This document shows, in pieces, positions 18,202-27,496 of a stretch of 64,000 nt of DNA. Every line of letters starts with the position of its first letter. Positions within the stretch are counted from its first letter, which is position 1. This DNA is from Kovacikia minuta CCNUW1 (GTDB taxonomy: Bacteria > Cyanobacteriota > Cyanobacteriia > Leptolyngbyales > Leptolyngbyaceae), in NCBI RefSeq assembly GCF_020091585.1, contig NZ_CP083582.1:4092001-4156000 (forward strand). The letters run 5' to 3'. The translations under genes were made by a program, and so were the position numbers. The notes beneath the pieces are model-generated. The model saw only the letters and a program-made list of their open reading frames with translations, was not told the origin of the DNA and did no database searches.

Positions 18202-18303
18202 TAGACCTCTGCGTAAGTTCAGCAACCCTTTGGTTCGACAGTGCTAAGGAAGAACAATGAGCGTATTTCCGCTGTGTACTACTCGTTAGAAAATAGAGTC
18301 TAA

Positions 18304-18348
18304 GAGCCAGGAGCCAGAATGGTTATTCCCTCCTGGCTCACTATTTTT
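18304..18348 (+). terminator. rho-independent terminator
   Basis: GAGCCAGGAG pairs with CTCCTGGCTC, followed by ACTATTTTTAT. It lies 100 bp past the coiled-coil gene. Confidence 0.75.
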
Positions 18349-18467
18349 ATGCCTGAATTTGCCTGGTGGGCATGGGCGACTGGCTAGAAATGGAGGACTG
18401 GGGGTTAGAGTTTAGAAAATATCCTGTTCACTCCTGAAACCTAGTCCCTATTACTTGATCAAATGTT

Positions 18468-18851
18468 TTATTGAGAATTCGTCGGAGATTGTTCCTGTCG
18501 TTGAGCGCGAGCCGATTTGTAGATTTCCCTGATTTTTGTCTTCTGCTCGGAGGTGAGATCCAGACTAGCCATTGCATCCCGCATCCTTTCCCCTTGTTGC
18601 AGCTTAGATTCCAACTGCTTTACCTGCTCTGGAGTGAGGACGGCTTCAATTTTCTTTTTCATCGCTTCCCGTCTCTGGGCTCGATCTTGAGATCGAGCCG
18701 TGTCAGGTTGGGAAGTGTCGGATTGGGAGGCGGAGGAGGGGGATGCCTCTGATGGGGGAGTATCCGCAGAGTTAGAGCGGTTGCAGGCGCTAATGCCTCC
18801 GAGCAGGAGCGTTGCCAAAAGTGCAGTGGTGGCGATCGTTCGGGGTGTCAT
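18468..18851 (-). CDS. Spy/CpxP-like small lipoprotein
   Basis: This 127-residue protein starts with a signal peptide and a lipobox-like ISAC at Cys23. A Ser/Asp/Pro-rich spacer is followed by a helical C-terminal part with LTPEQVKQLESKLQQGERMRDA and LTSEQKTKIREI. The LTxEQ repeats resemble the LTxxQ motif of periplasmic Spy/CpxP chaperones. The length is at the short end for that family, so the assignment is moderate. No neighbouring sensor genes are present. Confidence 0.7.
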   Translation of the reverse strand: MTPRTIATTALLATLLLGGISACNRSNSADTPPSEASPSSASQSDTSQPDTARSQDRAQRREAMKKKIEAVLTPEQVKQLESKLQQGERMRDAMASLDLTSEQKTKIREIYKSARAQRQEQSPTNSQ

Positions 18852-19035
18852 CGTTAACGAATCCTCAGTAAGTTCCTAAGCATTAGGACTGCTCTCGCTC
18901 AATTGAGGTTCAATGTGCAACAATAAAACGACTGTATGAGTCCTAAACTGTCCGTGAGTGCAGGATGAGCTGAGAGCAGGATTTCGCTGAGGTGTCTCTC
19001 CTGATCTAGGCAGGATCGCGATCGAAGCTTGAATC

Positions 19036-20343
19036 ATGTTGAATCTGCTAGAACAAGCTGAGGCAGCCGCCCGTCAGGGAAACTGGGCATCGCTGAGTCG
19101 ATATTTACAGCAAGCCCTGCTGTCAGGACAAACAGAGCAAACCTTTCAAACCGTTGAGCTTGAATCTTTGCTTTCAATGGCGTTGCTCGTTTTAGAATTT
19201 GGCGAGTTTCAAGACCGTTGGGACATCGCGAAGGTCTTTCCAGTTTTTGGCGAGGCAGCGATCGCACCCCTGATCGACCTCCTTCAGGATGAAGAAATTG
19301 CCCCGGAGAGTCGCTGGTTTGCCACCCGGATTTTAGGAGGATTTAAGCATTCAACTACGATTCAAGCGTTGATAGACGTACTCCAAACTTCCGGTGATGA
19401 AGAACTGAATGCAATGGCAGCAGAGGCACTGGCGGGTTTAGGCATCCCAGCGATCGCCGCTCTCACAGAACTCCTGATCAGCAGTGAAACCCGACTTTTA
19501 GCCGTGCGATCCCTGGCGCAGGTGCGTCATTCTGCCACGATCGAACCGTTGCTGGGCGTGGTTGACGATCCTGAACCCAATGTGCGAGCAATTGCACTTG
19601 AAGCTTTGAGCAGTTTCCACCATCCCCAGATTCCCCTTATTTTACTGAAGGCTTTGACCGATCCCGTCGCCGCTGTCAGAATTGCTGCCATTCAGGGATT
19701 AGGGGTTCGTTCTGATCTGGTAGCCGAATTAGATCTGGTTCATCGTCTGGCGGAGCGGCTATGGGATCTGAATCCGCAAGTCTGCCAGCACGCAGCGATC
19801 GCTCTCGGTCGAATGGGGACAGATAGGGCGACAGAAATGCTGTCCGATCGATTGAAATCCCCCTACACCGCTGTCTCTTTGCAGATAGAAATTATTCGAG
19901 TGTTAGGTTGGGTAGGCACTGGAGCGGCACTGAACTGCTTACAGCAAGCTCTTTTTTCCTTAGACCAGGCAGAAGTCAATCCGACTACTTTTCAAGAAAT
20001 TGTAACGATCCTGGGACGCTGGGCAGATCCAACGTTTAGACCGCACGCCGCTCAAATTCTGATCAATGCTTTAAAGTCCAACCATTCAGCGGTTTCACAC
20101 CCTCAGGTGAAACAGTGTATTGCGCTGGGGCTGGGATATCTCAAGCAACCACAAGCATTTGAGTCTCTGATTCAATTGTTAGCAGATGAAGATATGGGAG
20201 TTCGGCTACACACGATTACTGCCCTCAAAACCCTGGATTCCCAAGCGTCCCGTCAACGGCTAGAGTTACTGGCGAACCAAGCCGATTTACCTGAGTCTCT
20301 GAAACGAGGAATGGCGATCGCACTCCAAGAATGGAAGGTTTAA
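19036..20343 (+). CDS. HEAT-repeat protein
   Basis: This 435-residue, all-helical protein is made of about ten 30-residue HEAT/PBS-lyase-like repeats. Examples are SRWFATRILGGFKHSTTIQALIDVL, AVRSLAQVRHSATIEPLLGVV and ALTDPVAAVRIAAIQGLG. Such repeats mediate protein-protein contacts; in cyanobacteria some belong to bilin lyases, but the CpcE/F signatures are not evident. It converges tail to tail on the bactofilin gene, with a 20-bp gap. No clear ribosome site precedes the ATG. Confidence 0.85.
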   Translation: MLNLLEQAEAAARQGNWASLSRYLQQALLSGQTEQTFQTVELESLLSMALLVLEFGEFQDRWDIAKVFPVFGEAAIAPLIDLLQDEEIAPESRWFATRILGGFKHSTTIQALIDVLQTSGDEELNAMAAEALAGLGIPAIAALTELLISSETRLLAVRSLAQVRHSATIEPLLGVVDDPEPNVRAIALEALSSFHHPQIPLILLKALTDPVAAVRIAAIQGLGVRSDLVAELDLVHRLAERLWDLNPQVCQHAAIALGRMGTDRATEMLSDRLKSPYTAVSLQIEIIRVLGWVGTGAALNCLQQALFSLDQAEVNPTTFQEIVTILGRWADPTFRPHAAQILINALKSNHSAVSHPQVKQCIALGLGYLKQPQAFESLIQLLADEDMGVRLHTITALKTLDSQASRQRLELLANQADLPESLKRGMAIALQEWKV

Positions 20344-20363
20344 CTTAGACAGACACCCCACTG

Positions 20364-20813
20364 CTAATATCCTTCTTTGGGATAGTATTCTTCATTGCTA
20401 CCGGCTAGTTCCGGTCTGCCCCTAGTGCCTGGTAGCGCTTTGACATCACCAGTTTCCATATATCCGACATAAAATGCCCCTGCCTCAATGTTGATCGCAT
20501 TCGCGTTCACATCTCCTTCTAACCGGGCAGTGCGACTCAACGTTAAGGTTCCTTCAATCATGACTCTTGCCTTCAGCACGCCATGAACAATCAGATTTCT
20601 TGCTCTTAGTTCGGGTCCTTCAACTAAACCACTCTCAGAAATGACAAGATCCCCTCTCACCTCAACGGTGCCATGAATAACGCCATCAACCAGGAGATCC
20701 CCCTCAACATGCATTGTTCCTTGAAACTCGCTGTTCGGAGCAATATAGGTCGGACCAACTTTATTGGGTTGAGGGCTTTGTTGCTGACTTCGTTGAGTAT
20801 TTTTTCTAAACAT
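20364..20813 (-). CDS. bactofilin-type polymer-forming protein
   Basis: This 149-residue protein has the bactofilin core: a right-handed beta-helix of short repeats (residues about 24-115: SEFQGTMHVEGDLLVDGVIHG, VEVRGDLVISESG, LIVHGVLKARVMIEG). It is flanked by a polar N-terminus and a disordered acidic tail. Bactofilins self-assemble into nucleotide-independent filaments that position cell-wall or motility factors. A peptidase partner such as a LytM protein is not adjacent. AGGA precedes the ATG. Confidence 0.85.
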   Translation of the reverse strand: MFRKNTQRSQQQSPQPNKVGPTYIAPNSEFQGTMHVEGDLLVDGVIHGTVEVRGDLVISESGLVEGPELRARNLIVHGVLKARVMIEGTLTLSRTARLEGDVNANAINIEAGAFYVGYMETGDVKALPGTRGRPELAGSNEEYYPKEGY

Positions 20814-21033
20814 GTCGTCCTTTCAGGATAGAACTTCAAGAATGGGGATAGAACTTCATCACCTACAGAGCATCACCCATATCTTTGCAGAAATTTAAGA
20901 GGTTATCGACAAGACTGACACATAAAACATAAAAGCAGCCAGGTTTTGTGGGTGGAATTCCTTACGATTGGAATTGTCAGTATTACTCAATTCGAGATCC
21001 TAAGCGTTCTTATACAAAAGTTCAAACATAAGA

Positions 21034-21057
21034 AGCGCCCCCCTTGCGGAGGGCGCT
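21034..21057 (-). terminator. psbA terminator
   Basis: AGCGCCC and GGGCGCT form a GC-rich stem about 40 bp past the psbA stop codon, followed on the minus strand by a T-rich segment. Confidence 0.7.
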
Positions 21058-21098
21058 CTCTGTTCAAACTAGCCGTTCAAACGGTCGATCAACTCAAA

Positions 21099-22181
21099 CT
21101 AACCGTTGATAGCAGGCGCAGACAGAGCAACCGGAGTCGCTTCACCCGCAGCCAAATCGAGGGGGAAGTTGTGCGCATTCCGCTCGTGCATCACTTCCAT
21201 CCCCAGGTTCGCCCGGTTCAATACATCCGCCCAAGTTCCAACCACACGACCTTGAGAATCCATGATCGATTGGTTGAAGTTGAACCCGTTCAGGTTGAAC
21301 GCCATCGTGCTGATACCCAATGCCGTGAACCAGATGCCCACAACCGGCCATGCACCCAGGAAGAAGTGCAGCGCACGGGAGTTGTTGAAGCTGGCATATT
21401 GGAAGATCAACCGACCAAAGTAACCGTGGGCAGCAACAATGTTGTAGGTCTCTTCTTCCTGACCAAACTTGTAACCATAGTTGGCAGACTCATTCTCGGT
21501 GGTCTCACGCACCAGAGAAGAGGTGACCAAAGAACCGTGCATCGCGCTGAACAAGGAGCCACCAAACACACCAGCCACACCCAGCATGTGGAAGGGGTGC
21601 ATCAGAATGTTGTGCTCAGCCTGGAACACGAACATGAAGTTGAAGGTACCAGAAATACCCAGGGGCATCCCGTCAGAGAAGGAACCTTGACCGATGGGGT
21701 ACACCAGAAATACCGCAGAAGCAGCTGCCACAGGTGCGCTGTAAGCAACCGCAATCCAGGGGCGCATGCCCAGACGGTAGCTCAGTTCCCATTCCCGTCC
21801 CATGTAGCAGAAGACGCCAATCAGGAAGTGCAGCACAATCAGCTGGTAGGGACCACCGTTGTACAGCCATTCGTCGAGGGAAGCGGCTTCCCAGATGGGG
21901 TACAGGTGCAAGCCGATCGCATTAGAAGAGGGCACAACTGCGCCGGAGATGATGTTGTTGCCGTACATCAGGGAACCTGCAACAGGTTCCCTGATGCCAT
22001 CGATGTCCACAGGGGGAGCAGCGATGAAGGCAATCAGGAAGCAGACGGTGGCAGTCAGCAGGGTGGGGATCATCAGGACGCCGAACCAGCCTACATAGAG
22101 GCGGTTGTCGGTGCTGGTTACCCAGTTGCAAAACTGACTCCACAGGTTCGCACGCTCGGTGCGTTGTAGTGTCGTTGTCAT
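21099..22181 (-). CDS. psbA: photosystem II D1 protein
   Basis: This is a 360-residue D1 reaction-centre protein of standard length. All functional residues are present: Tyr161 (YZ), Asp170, His190, His198 (P680 ligand), His215 and His272 (non-heme iron), Ser264 (QB site), His332, Glu333, His337, Asp342 and Ala344 (Mn cluster and C-terminal cleavage). A 16-residue C-terminal extension is removed by CtpA. Residue 130 is Glu, which by analogy with other cyanobacteria marks the high-light form rather than the Gln130 low-light form. It is monocistronic, with its own promoter and terminator. Genomes usually hold several copies. Confidence 0.99.
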   Translation of the reverse strand: MTTTLQRTERANLWSQFCNWVTSTDNRLYVGWFGVLMIPTLLTATVCFLIAFIAAPPVDIDGIREPVAGSLMYGNNIISGAVVPSSNAIGLHLYPIWEAASLDEWLYNGGPYQLIVLHFLIGVFCYMGREWELSYRLGMRPWIAVAYSAPVAAASAVFLVYPIGQGSFSDGMPLGISGTFNFMFVFQAEHNILMHPFHMLGVAGVFGGSLFSAMHGSLVTSSLVRETTENESANYGYKFGQEEETYNIVAAHGYFGRLIFQYASFNNSRALHFFLGAWPVVGIWFTALGISTMAFNLNGFNFNQSIMDSQGRVVGTWADVLNRANLGMEVMHERNAHNFPLDLAAGEATPVALSAPAING

Positions 22182-22249
22182 AGTGTTAATGAGTGCGATG
22201 AATGTACAGATTTATGAATGCAGCCGATTCTTAACCAACTGTAATAATC

Positions 22250-22277
22250 ATTGTAGTCGAATCTCAAAATTTGTAAA
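22250..22277 (-). promoter_or_regulatory. psbA sigma-70-type promoter
   Basis: On the minus strand, TTTACA and TACAAT are separated by 16 bp, about 70 bp upstream of the psbA ATG. The near-consensus -10 and plausible leader length make this a good promoter candidate. Confidence 0.65.
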
Positions 22278-22473
22278 GTATTGTTTCAAAAATAATTGAC
22301 CCAGTACAATTCCAATCTGGATTTTCCAGGAATCTTGCTGCGTCTGGTAAAACTCATCCCCTTAAAGTACCTGCGGGCAAGGGGTTTGAGAACTGGGAGT
22401 TGGGTATTAAGGGCTAAGAGCGATGTAAAGATTGAACGAATCGATTTTTCAGTATTTTGAAGAATAATCCAGC

Positions 22474-22503
22474 AAAAAAAGGCACCGCTAGGTGCCTTTT
22501 TTT
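22474..22503. terminator. bidirectional rho-independent terminator
   Basis: A7-GGCACC-GCTA-GGTGCC-T7 is a textbook terminator readable on both strands. On the minus strand it ends transcription coming from the DUF1815 gene. Confidence 0.85.
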
Positions 22504-22805
22504 GAATTTCACTTTTTGCTGGGGATTCGGAAAACTAACCGAGTTGTGGCGAAGGGACAAGGATCTCAGTCTTACAGCGATTTTCAGATCAATCAGCCAC
22601 AGTCTTGTGAAGTGGAGCGTGGGGCTTCGGCTTGAGCTTTCGATCTAGCTCAACTCGAAGGGCGCTCAGCCAAACGGGGTGGGGTGGGGCTAATCCCAAT
22701 GCAACTGGCTACAACAAGCTGCTGTAACACCATGCAGCAACTCAGAGCACGGTCTGAAAATGGCTGAATCTCACCAGTTAACTTGAAAGGATAACCACAA
22801 TTGGC

Positions 22806-23156
22806 TTAACGGAAACTTTCTAGAGCGATTGCTGGACGCTGTTGAGCAGGCTTAATTTGATGTTTGACCAGATTGGCTAAATCCTGAAGCTGGCTGATGG
22901 CTTCGGCTCCTTCCAGTTTCATCAGTTCACGATCGTCCCGCATTTCAGTCCAGGTGATCCCGTAATCAGAAACCAGGAAACGGATCAGGTGGTTGTCACC
23001 CAAACTCACCATGAAGGATGCACTATTCATCTGCCCACCACAGGTGTAGCAAGATGCAAGGTACCCCTGACGCTCTAGAACGATGGCAAGCGCCTGAAGA
23101 TTCATGACGAGATCTTGCACAAATTGACGATGTTGCTCTGCAAGTCTTAGGAACAC
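22806..23156 (-). CDS. DUF1815 family protein
   Basis: This 116-residue protein opens with FLRLAEQHRQFVQDLVMNLQ and contains GYLASCYTCGG and FMVSLGDNHLIRFLVSDYG. I recognise this as DUF1815, a small soluble family found in cyanobacteria and of unknown function. The start is GTG, supported by a strong AGGAGG six bases upstream. The CYTC pair could bind metal or form a disulfide. It is probably monocistronic with a long 3' UTR running to the terminator at 22474. Confidence 0.85.
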   Translation of the reverse strand: MFLRLAEQHRQFVQDLVMNLQALAIVLERQGYLASCYTCGGQMNSASFMVSLGDNHLIRFLVSDYGITWTEMRDDRELMKLEGAEAISQLQDLANLVKHQIKPAQQRPAIALESFR

Positions 23157-23605
23157 GGTTGTCCTCCTATCACCACACCTAATTCTAAACCCATTTTAAT
23201 AATTTCTTAAGAATCTAGCTTGAATTTATAGAGATTCAGCCTCAGTGTTCAGGGAAGAACCTCTGAGAGTGTTGCTTTGCCCTTAGCTAAGGGTAGCGAA
23301 CTGAATCAGAAAGTCAGTATCGGTAGAAACAATACCAACGAGGTTAAAAGGTAGACGAAAACAATGAATTAAAGTTCCCAAAAATCAGTTCGCCTACTCT
23401 ATCAAATTCCTAGTCGCCCTGAACAGCGCTCAACTGTCCAGGCAGCTAGCAATTTCAAAATAGGTAAGCAGGTGAACCTATCTAGGTTGAGTCTGCCTCA
23501 CAAATCGCGGAAGGAACCAGAATTACAAACTTATCTACATTTCTTTGTAATTCTAGTAATTTATTCAAAGTTCTTTATGCTAGAGCGACTAGCTTAACCA
23601 GAATT
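23157..23605. other. intergenic region without gene
   Basis: The 449 bp between two minus-strand genes should include the promoter of the DUF1815 gene. I see no small gene, hairpin or riboswitch that I can support. Confidence 0.5.
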
Positions 23606-23818
23606 CTAGTTTACTTGCCACCATCCAAAGGCAGGTCCGACGAAGCGAATCACAATCCAATACACAACCAGAAACCCGATCCCCACCCAGGCTCCTCTGG
23701 TTGTTAATTTAACAAATTGCTCGCCTTGAGTTTTGGTGATAGGAAACCAGGGAAAGATTCTGGCTTCTTGCCCATATTTTTCTCCGAGTGCATCCTTTCG
23801 CCGCTTTGATTCGCCCAT
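23606..23818 (-). CDS. DUF2839 family membrane protein
   Basis: The ATG at 23818 gives 70 residues beginning MGESKRRK, the usual start of this family; an upstream in-frame start at 23854 adds 12 unrelated residues. The protein has a basic N-terminus, a conserved FPWFPITKTQGEQFVK segment and one transmembrane helix (about 46-64, VGIGFLVVYWIVIRF), ending in WWQVN. The function is unknown; the family appears confined to cyanobacteria. Confidence 0.85.
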   Translation of the reverse strand: MGESKRRKDALGEKYGQEARIFPWFPITKTQGEQFVKLTTRGAWVGIGFLVVYWIVIRFVGPAFGWWQVN

Positions 23819-24094
23819 CGTCGAATACCAGAATGATTGACCTTTATGAATCATAGCGTTAAGCAGAGCTTGAATATTGCAAGTCTTGCGTATTTTAATT
23901 AAAACCTTGGAGGTTTAAGTCATTACCTTGATCCCAAGGCTTAATTTCTGGTTAAAATCTTCAGGGTTTGCGTCAATCCCCTATCCCATTCCTTGAATGG
24001 GGATTCAAACGCCTGTTTTTCTTTGAGAGGTAGGGGGGCAGGAGGAGACAGCCGACTGGATACTGAATTTTGGCTGCTTGATTCGAGATTTCCA

Positions 24095-25636
24095 CTAAAG
24101 TAAATAATCCGGCTGGGAGAATAGGCTGGCATCTAGATAATTAAGTCGTGCTAGCGGATTGAGTGCGGCTAGAACTTGATGCCCATAGTTACGATGAATA
24201 ACCCGACTATCTAGAAGGGCAACGATCCCTTGATTTTCGCGAATGGGGGCGATCGCTCGCTGAAGTTCACTTAAAGCTTCTGGCAATAGATAAAGCCGAA
24301 ACCAGTCTTGTCGCTGGTGTTTGTAGTAGGCAACCCTGCCTGCAACCAGGGGATTTTCTAGGGAGGGAATGGGCAGGGTGGCGATTGCCAACAACTGGGG
24401 CGCGGGCAAAACACTTTGATGTTGTCGCCAGTACTCCCATCCTGTGACAAGCACGCCATTTTCATCTAAACAGGTTCGTTCGACCTGTACCCGCGAACCA
24501 AATTCAGAGGCTAGAACAGACCCCACCTGGGCTTTCAATGGAACATCTCCAACCAGGAGTACGGTCAATCCCTGGGCGCTGGAACTGACCCGAAGCAGAG
24601 TGTGCATTTCTTGAATGAGTGCCTGTTGGAACTCTGGGGTGTTGGGCATGGGGAGCCGATCGGGCAGATAGAGTTGAATTAACTCATCCTGGCGATCGGA
24701 GGAAAACTTAAGACAGGTGAGATCGTCTAGACCCATGCGCTGGCGGTACACTAAGGCCTCTGTGTCCAGATCCAATGCACCACCAATCAAAACCACAGGT
24801 TGGCGCGACCAAATAGGATTTAAAGCAGAGGCAACTTCAACAGGACCGCAGTTAAGCGAGAACTGCCCCTGACGGCGGACAATTTCAGCCCAAAGCAATT
24901 GATTTTTGGATTGGAGAGATTGCCAGAAATTTTTCCAGGCGGAGGGCAGGTAGGAGGAGGGAGGATGGGGGATGGAAGTATGGAGATCGTGAAAAAGGGT
25001 GTTGAGGATGCTGTGTTCGTAGGGTTCGAGCAGGCAACATTCGTAGGGGTTAGGAGGACGCTGGAAGATCGTTTTGGTCAGCTGGACGCGGGCGTCTCGG
25101 ATGGCTTCCGTATGAGTGGGGCAAGCCAGCATTAATTCATCCCAGTCACAGGATTGAATTTGGGCTGTAAGCTGGCGATGGGTCCAGATTTCAAGATCAT
25201 CAACCCCATCAAGAATCGTGGGGATATTGTCAGGAAAGCGCCCCTGCTGACCGAGTCGATCGCTAAGCCAGGAGTCGGGTGTAGTAAGCAGTAATCCTTG
25301 AAATTCAGGGTTAGGGAAGCGATCTCCAGTACAGATCGGTTTGGGAGTTTGAATCCACTGGCGCAACTGAGGGATTTCGACCATCAGCAGCCGTTGCTGT
25401 ACTGCTTCTGTAGCGACTAAAACGACTGGTCCCTGCCACATCAGGATAGAAACCAGGTAGCTGAGCCGATAGCGCCCCTGATACCAGGAGAGGGCATCTG
25501 TTTGAATCAGAGCGCTCCGTCCCAACCGCAACGCCCGTGCCACCAGACGTGCCATCGTCAGATGATGGGACCAGTAGGGTTTGCCCTGCTCTCGCAGAAA
25601 GGCACGGAGTTGCTGATGAACCTCTACCTCAATCAC
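24095..25636 (-). CDS. DinG/XPD-like helicase homologue lacking catalytic motifs
   Basis: I prefer the GTG at 25636 (513 residues), with GAGGG ten bases upstream; another GTG at 25681 would add 15 residues. The layout follows the DinG family: an N-terminal segment ending in RALRLGRSALIQT where the Walker A loop should begin, a DGVDDLEIW string where DEAH would be, and a C-terminal GIVALLDSRVIHRNYGHQVLAAL that closely resembles DinG motif VI. The Walker A Gly-Lys-Thr and the DEAH box are missing, so ATP-driven unwinding is unlikely. It may bind DNA or regulate a partner. The family assignment is my inference from motif order. Confidence 0.65.
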   Translation of the reverse strand: MIEVEVHQQLRAFLREQGKPYWSHHLTMARLVARALRLGRSALIQTDALSWYQGRYRLSYLVSILMWQGPVVLVATEAVQQRLLMVEIPQLRQWIQTPKPICTGDRFPNPEFQGLLLTTPDSWLSDRLGQQGRFPDNIPTILDGVDDLEIWTHRQLTAQIQSCDWDELMLACPTHTEAIRDARVQLTKTIFQRPPNPYECCLLEPYEHSILNTLFHDLHTSIPHPPSSYLPSAWKNFWQSLQSKNQLLWAEIVRRQGQFSLNCGPVEVASALNPIWSRQPVVLIGGALDLDTEALVYRQRMGLDDLTCLKFSSDRQDELIQLYLPDRLPMPNTPEFQQALIQEMHTLLRVSSSAQGLTVLLVGDVPLKAQVGSVLASEFGSRVQVERTCLDENGVLVTGWEYWRQHQSVLPAPQLLAIATLPIPSLENPLVAGRVAYYKHQRQDWFRLYLLPEALSELQRAIAPIRENQGIVALLDSRVIHRNYGHQVLAALNPLARLNYLDASLFSQPDYLL

Positions 25637-25856
25637 AAATTTCCAACCCTCGTTTACCAAATGACCTTCATTCTGGCACACTACAGTTCTGATTCAGTGC
25701 AGTACGCACTCTTCGCTAGTCTACAGTGGTTTTCTGGGAATGCGGGAAGTTGGAGTAGGGTGATAGAAAGGATAGCTGGGAAGGACAAGGGATGGGGGAC
25801 AAGGGATCAAAAGACGAAGGATTCCTCCTTTATCTATATCTTTTTGCTTCAGTCTC

Positions 25857-27401
25857 CTACTGGAATCCTTGAATAAAATTGATGACGGTGCCTGGGGAGA
25901 GAGAGACTTCGGGTTGGTTATGCAACAAAACGACGGGAGAACTGATGGGGTCTAGATTTTCGGTCAGTTTTTTGCCAAATAAGGGATGCTTATAAAGATT
26001 TAGGGTCTGATTACTTGAATTGATCAATGTGGTTTTAGTGGGTGATTGAAAGAATTTTAATTTTCCAAGGATGTCTAACGATGCCTGGGAAAGTTTGAAT
26101 TCCTGTGCCCTTTTTGATATCTGGCTGAGGGTTGCATTTAATTGCTGGAAGGGTTCAAAGTGCTGGAGGTGGTTTGCGATCGCCTCGGATTGGATCATCT
26201 GAATCAGGGCGATCGCCCGCTTCTGAATTTCTACCCCATCTTGAAACGGCAGCACGACGACACAGGACATGAGAAACAGTTGGTCATTGCTCTCCAACTC
26301 GAAGGTGAGGGTGGTTCTGCGGCGGCTGCTTTGAAGATTGGGCGGGCTAAACGAAATTCGGTAGTGTTGGACGATCTGGCGGAAGGCCAGTGCCAGCGCA
26401 TAATGAGCATCTTGATTTAACGGGGCATCGACCACCAGGCGAACCGCAGGCGGTGTTTCATGGAAAAAAGTCTTGTAATCTTCTGGGGTCAAACGGCAGA
26501 TATTGCTCTGGTCCCCATTGGGGCTGATATCCACCCAGTCGCAGTGGATACCCTCCGTTTTAATGCCAAATCGGGGAGCTGCGTGCAGTTTCGCGCCTGT
26601 CAGCGTGGCTCCACTCAGGTCGGCTCCTGCCCAATCAACCCCAATCAGATTCGCGCGGGTCAGGTCTACATGCACCAGGGTTGTTTCTAATAGTGTTGAA
26701 TTGCTGAGATTTGCCCCGGTCAGGTTTGCGCCACTGAGTTTTGCGCCACTCAGGTCTGCCCCACTCAGGTCAGCGCCACTCAGGTCAGCCCAACGCAAGT
26801 TTGCCTGACTCAGGTTAGCTCCCTTCAGGTTGGCACGGCTGAGATTTGCCTGCCTCAGTTCGGTGTTGCTCAGGTCTGCCCCACTAAAATCCGTACTGCT
26901 CAGATCTGCCCCATGCAGATTCGTTCCCGTTAAATTTGCGGCGGTCAAGTTTGCCCATTTAAGATCAGCCCGACTGAGATTGGCATTGGACAGGTTGGTG
27001 GCTCTCAGTTTGGCATCTTTAAGATCTGCACCACTGAAATTCGTTTGGCTGAGGTTTGCGCCGCTTAGATCTGCCCGGCTCAGTTCTGCCCTGACAAAAG
27101 ATGCCTGGCTGAGTTCGGCTCCACTTAGATCGGCAAGGGTAAGATTTGCAACATTCAGAATAGCTTCGCTCAGATTGGATTTGCTCAGGTTTGCACCGCT
27201 GAGTTTGGCAACATTGAGTTTGGCTTTGGTCAGGTTGGCTGAGTTCAGATTCGCTCCGCTCAGATTCGCGACACTCAAGTTTGCACCCGTCAAGTTAACA
27301 TTGCTTAGACTTGCACCTGTCAGGTTTGCTTCGCTTAAGTTAACGCCGGGAAAGTTGCGATCGCCCGCCGCATATTTTTTCAGAAGTTCCTCAGCTTTCA
27401 T
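25857..27401 (-). CDS. pentapeptide-repeat protein with novel C-terminal domain
   Basis: This 514-residue protein is read from the ATG at 27401, after a GGAG site. Residues about 18-280 consist of roughly 50 tandem A(D/N)LSG-type pentapeptides, forming a right-handed quadrilateral beta-helix. The last 230 residues are non-repetitive: an HCDWVDISPNGD junction, RLTPEDYKTFF and a mixed alpha/beta region ending in SPGTVINFIQGF. The C-terminal part is not one I can name. Pentapeptide helices act as rigid spacers or DNA mimics in some proteins; nothing here indicates gyrase protection. The repeats give strong but spurious open frames on the opposite strand. Confidence 0.85.
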   Translation of the reverse strand: MKAEELLKKYAAGDRNFPGVNLSEANLTGASLSNVNLTGANLSVANLSGANLNSANLTKAKLNVAKLSGANLSKSNLSEAILNVANLTLADLSGAELSQASFVRAELSRADLSGANLSQTNFSGADLKDAKLRATNLSNANLSRADLKWANLTAANLTGTNLHGADLSSTDFSGADLSNTELRQANLSRANLKGANLSQANLRWADLSGADLSGADLSGAKLSGANLTGANLSNSTLLETTLVHVDLTRANLIGVDWAGADLSGATLTGAKLHAAPRFGIKTEGIHCDWVDISPNGDQSNICRLTPEDYKTFFHETPPAVRLVVDAPLNQDAHYALALAFRQIVQHYRISFSPPNLQSSRRRTTLTFELESNDQLFLMSCVVVLPFQDGVEIQKRAIALIQMIQSEAIANHLQHFEPFQQLNATLSQISKRAQEFKLSQASLDILGKLKFFQSPTKTTLINSSNQTLNLYKHPLFGKKLTENLDPISSPVVLLHNQPEVSLSPGTVINFIQGFQ

Positions 27402-27496
27402 CAAGGCTCCCTGTAACTGTCCCTAACGTGCCCACTTTTGACCCTAAAGCAGTCTGATAGACCGGATAAAATTCTTTGGTAATGGAGGTGCGCCGG

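Larger units (their letters stand above)
22182..22805. other. intergenic region between psbA and the DUF1815 gene
   Basis: The part next to psbA holds its promoter and a strong hairpin lies at 22474-22503. The 300 bp from 22504 to 22805 has no supported gene yet sits between the DUF1815 stop codon and that hairpin, so it is either a long 3' UTR or carries an unrecognised RNA. Confidence 0.55.

Noticed and set aside
20946-22169. 407-codon open frame on the plus strand
   Set aside because: It is the antisense of psbA; the composition mirrors D1 codons and shows no family resemblance.
22457-22648. 63-codon open frame next to psbA
   Set aside because: It reads straight through the strong terminator hairpin and its T-tract, has no ribosome site, and matches nothing.
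23941-24132. 63-codon minus-strand frame overlapping the DinG-like gene end
   Set aside because: It overlaps the 3' end of the DinG-like gene, has low-complexity content and no recognisable features.
26830-27426. Leu/Ala/Arg-rich open frame on the plus strand
   Set aside because: It is the antisense of the pentapeptide-repeat array, where periodic codons keep the opposite strand open.
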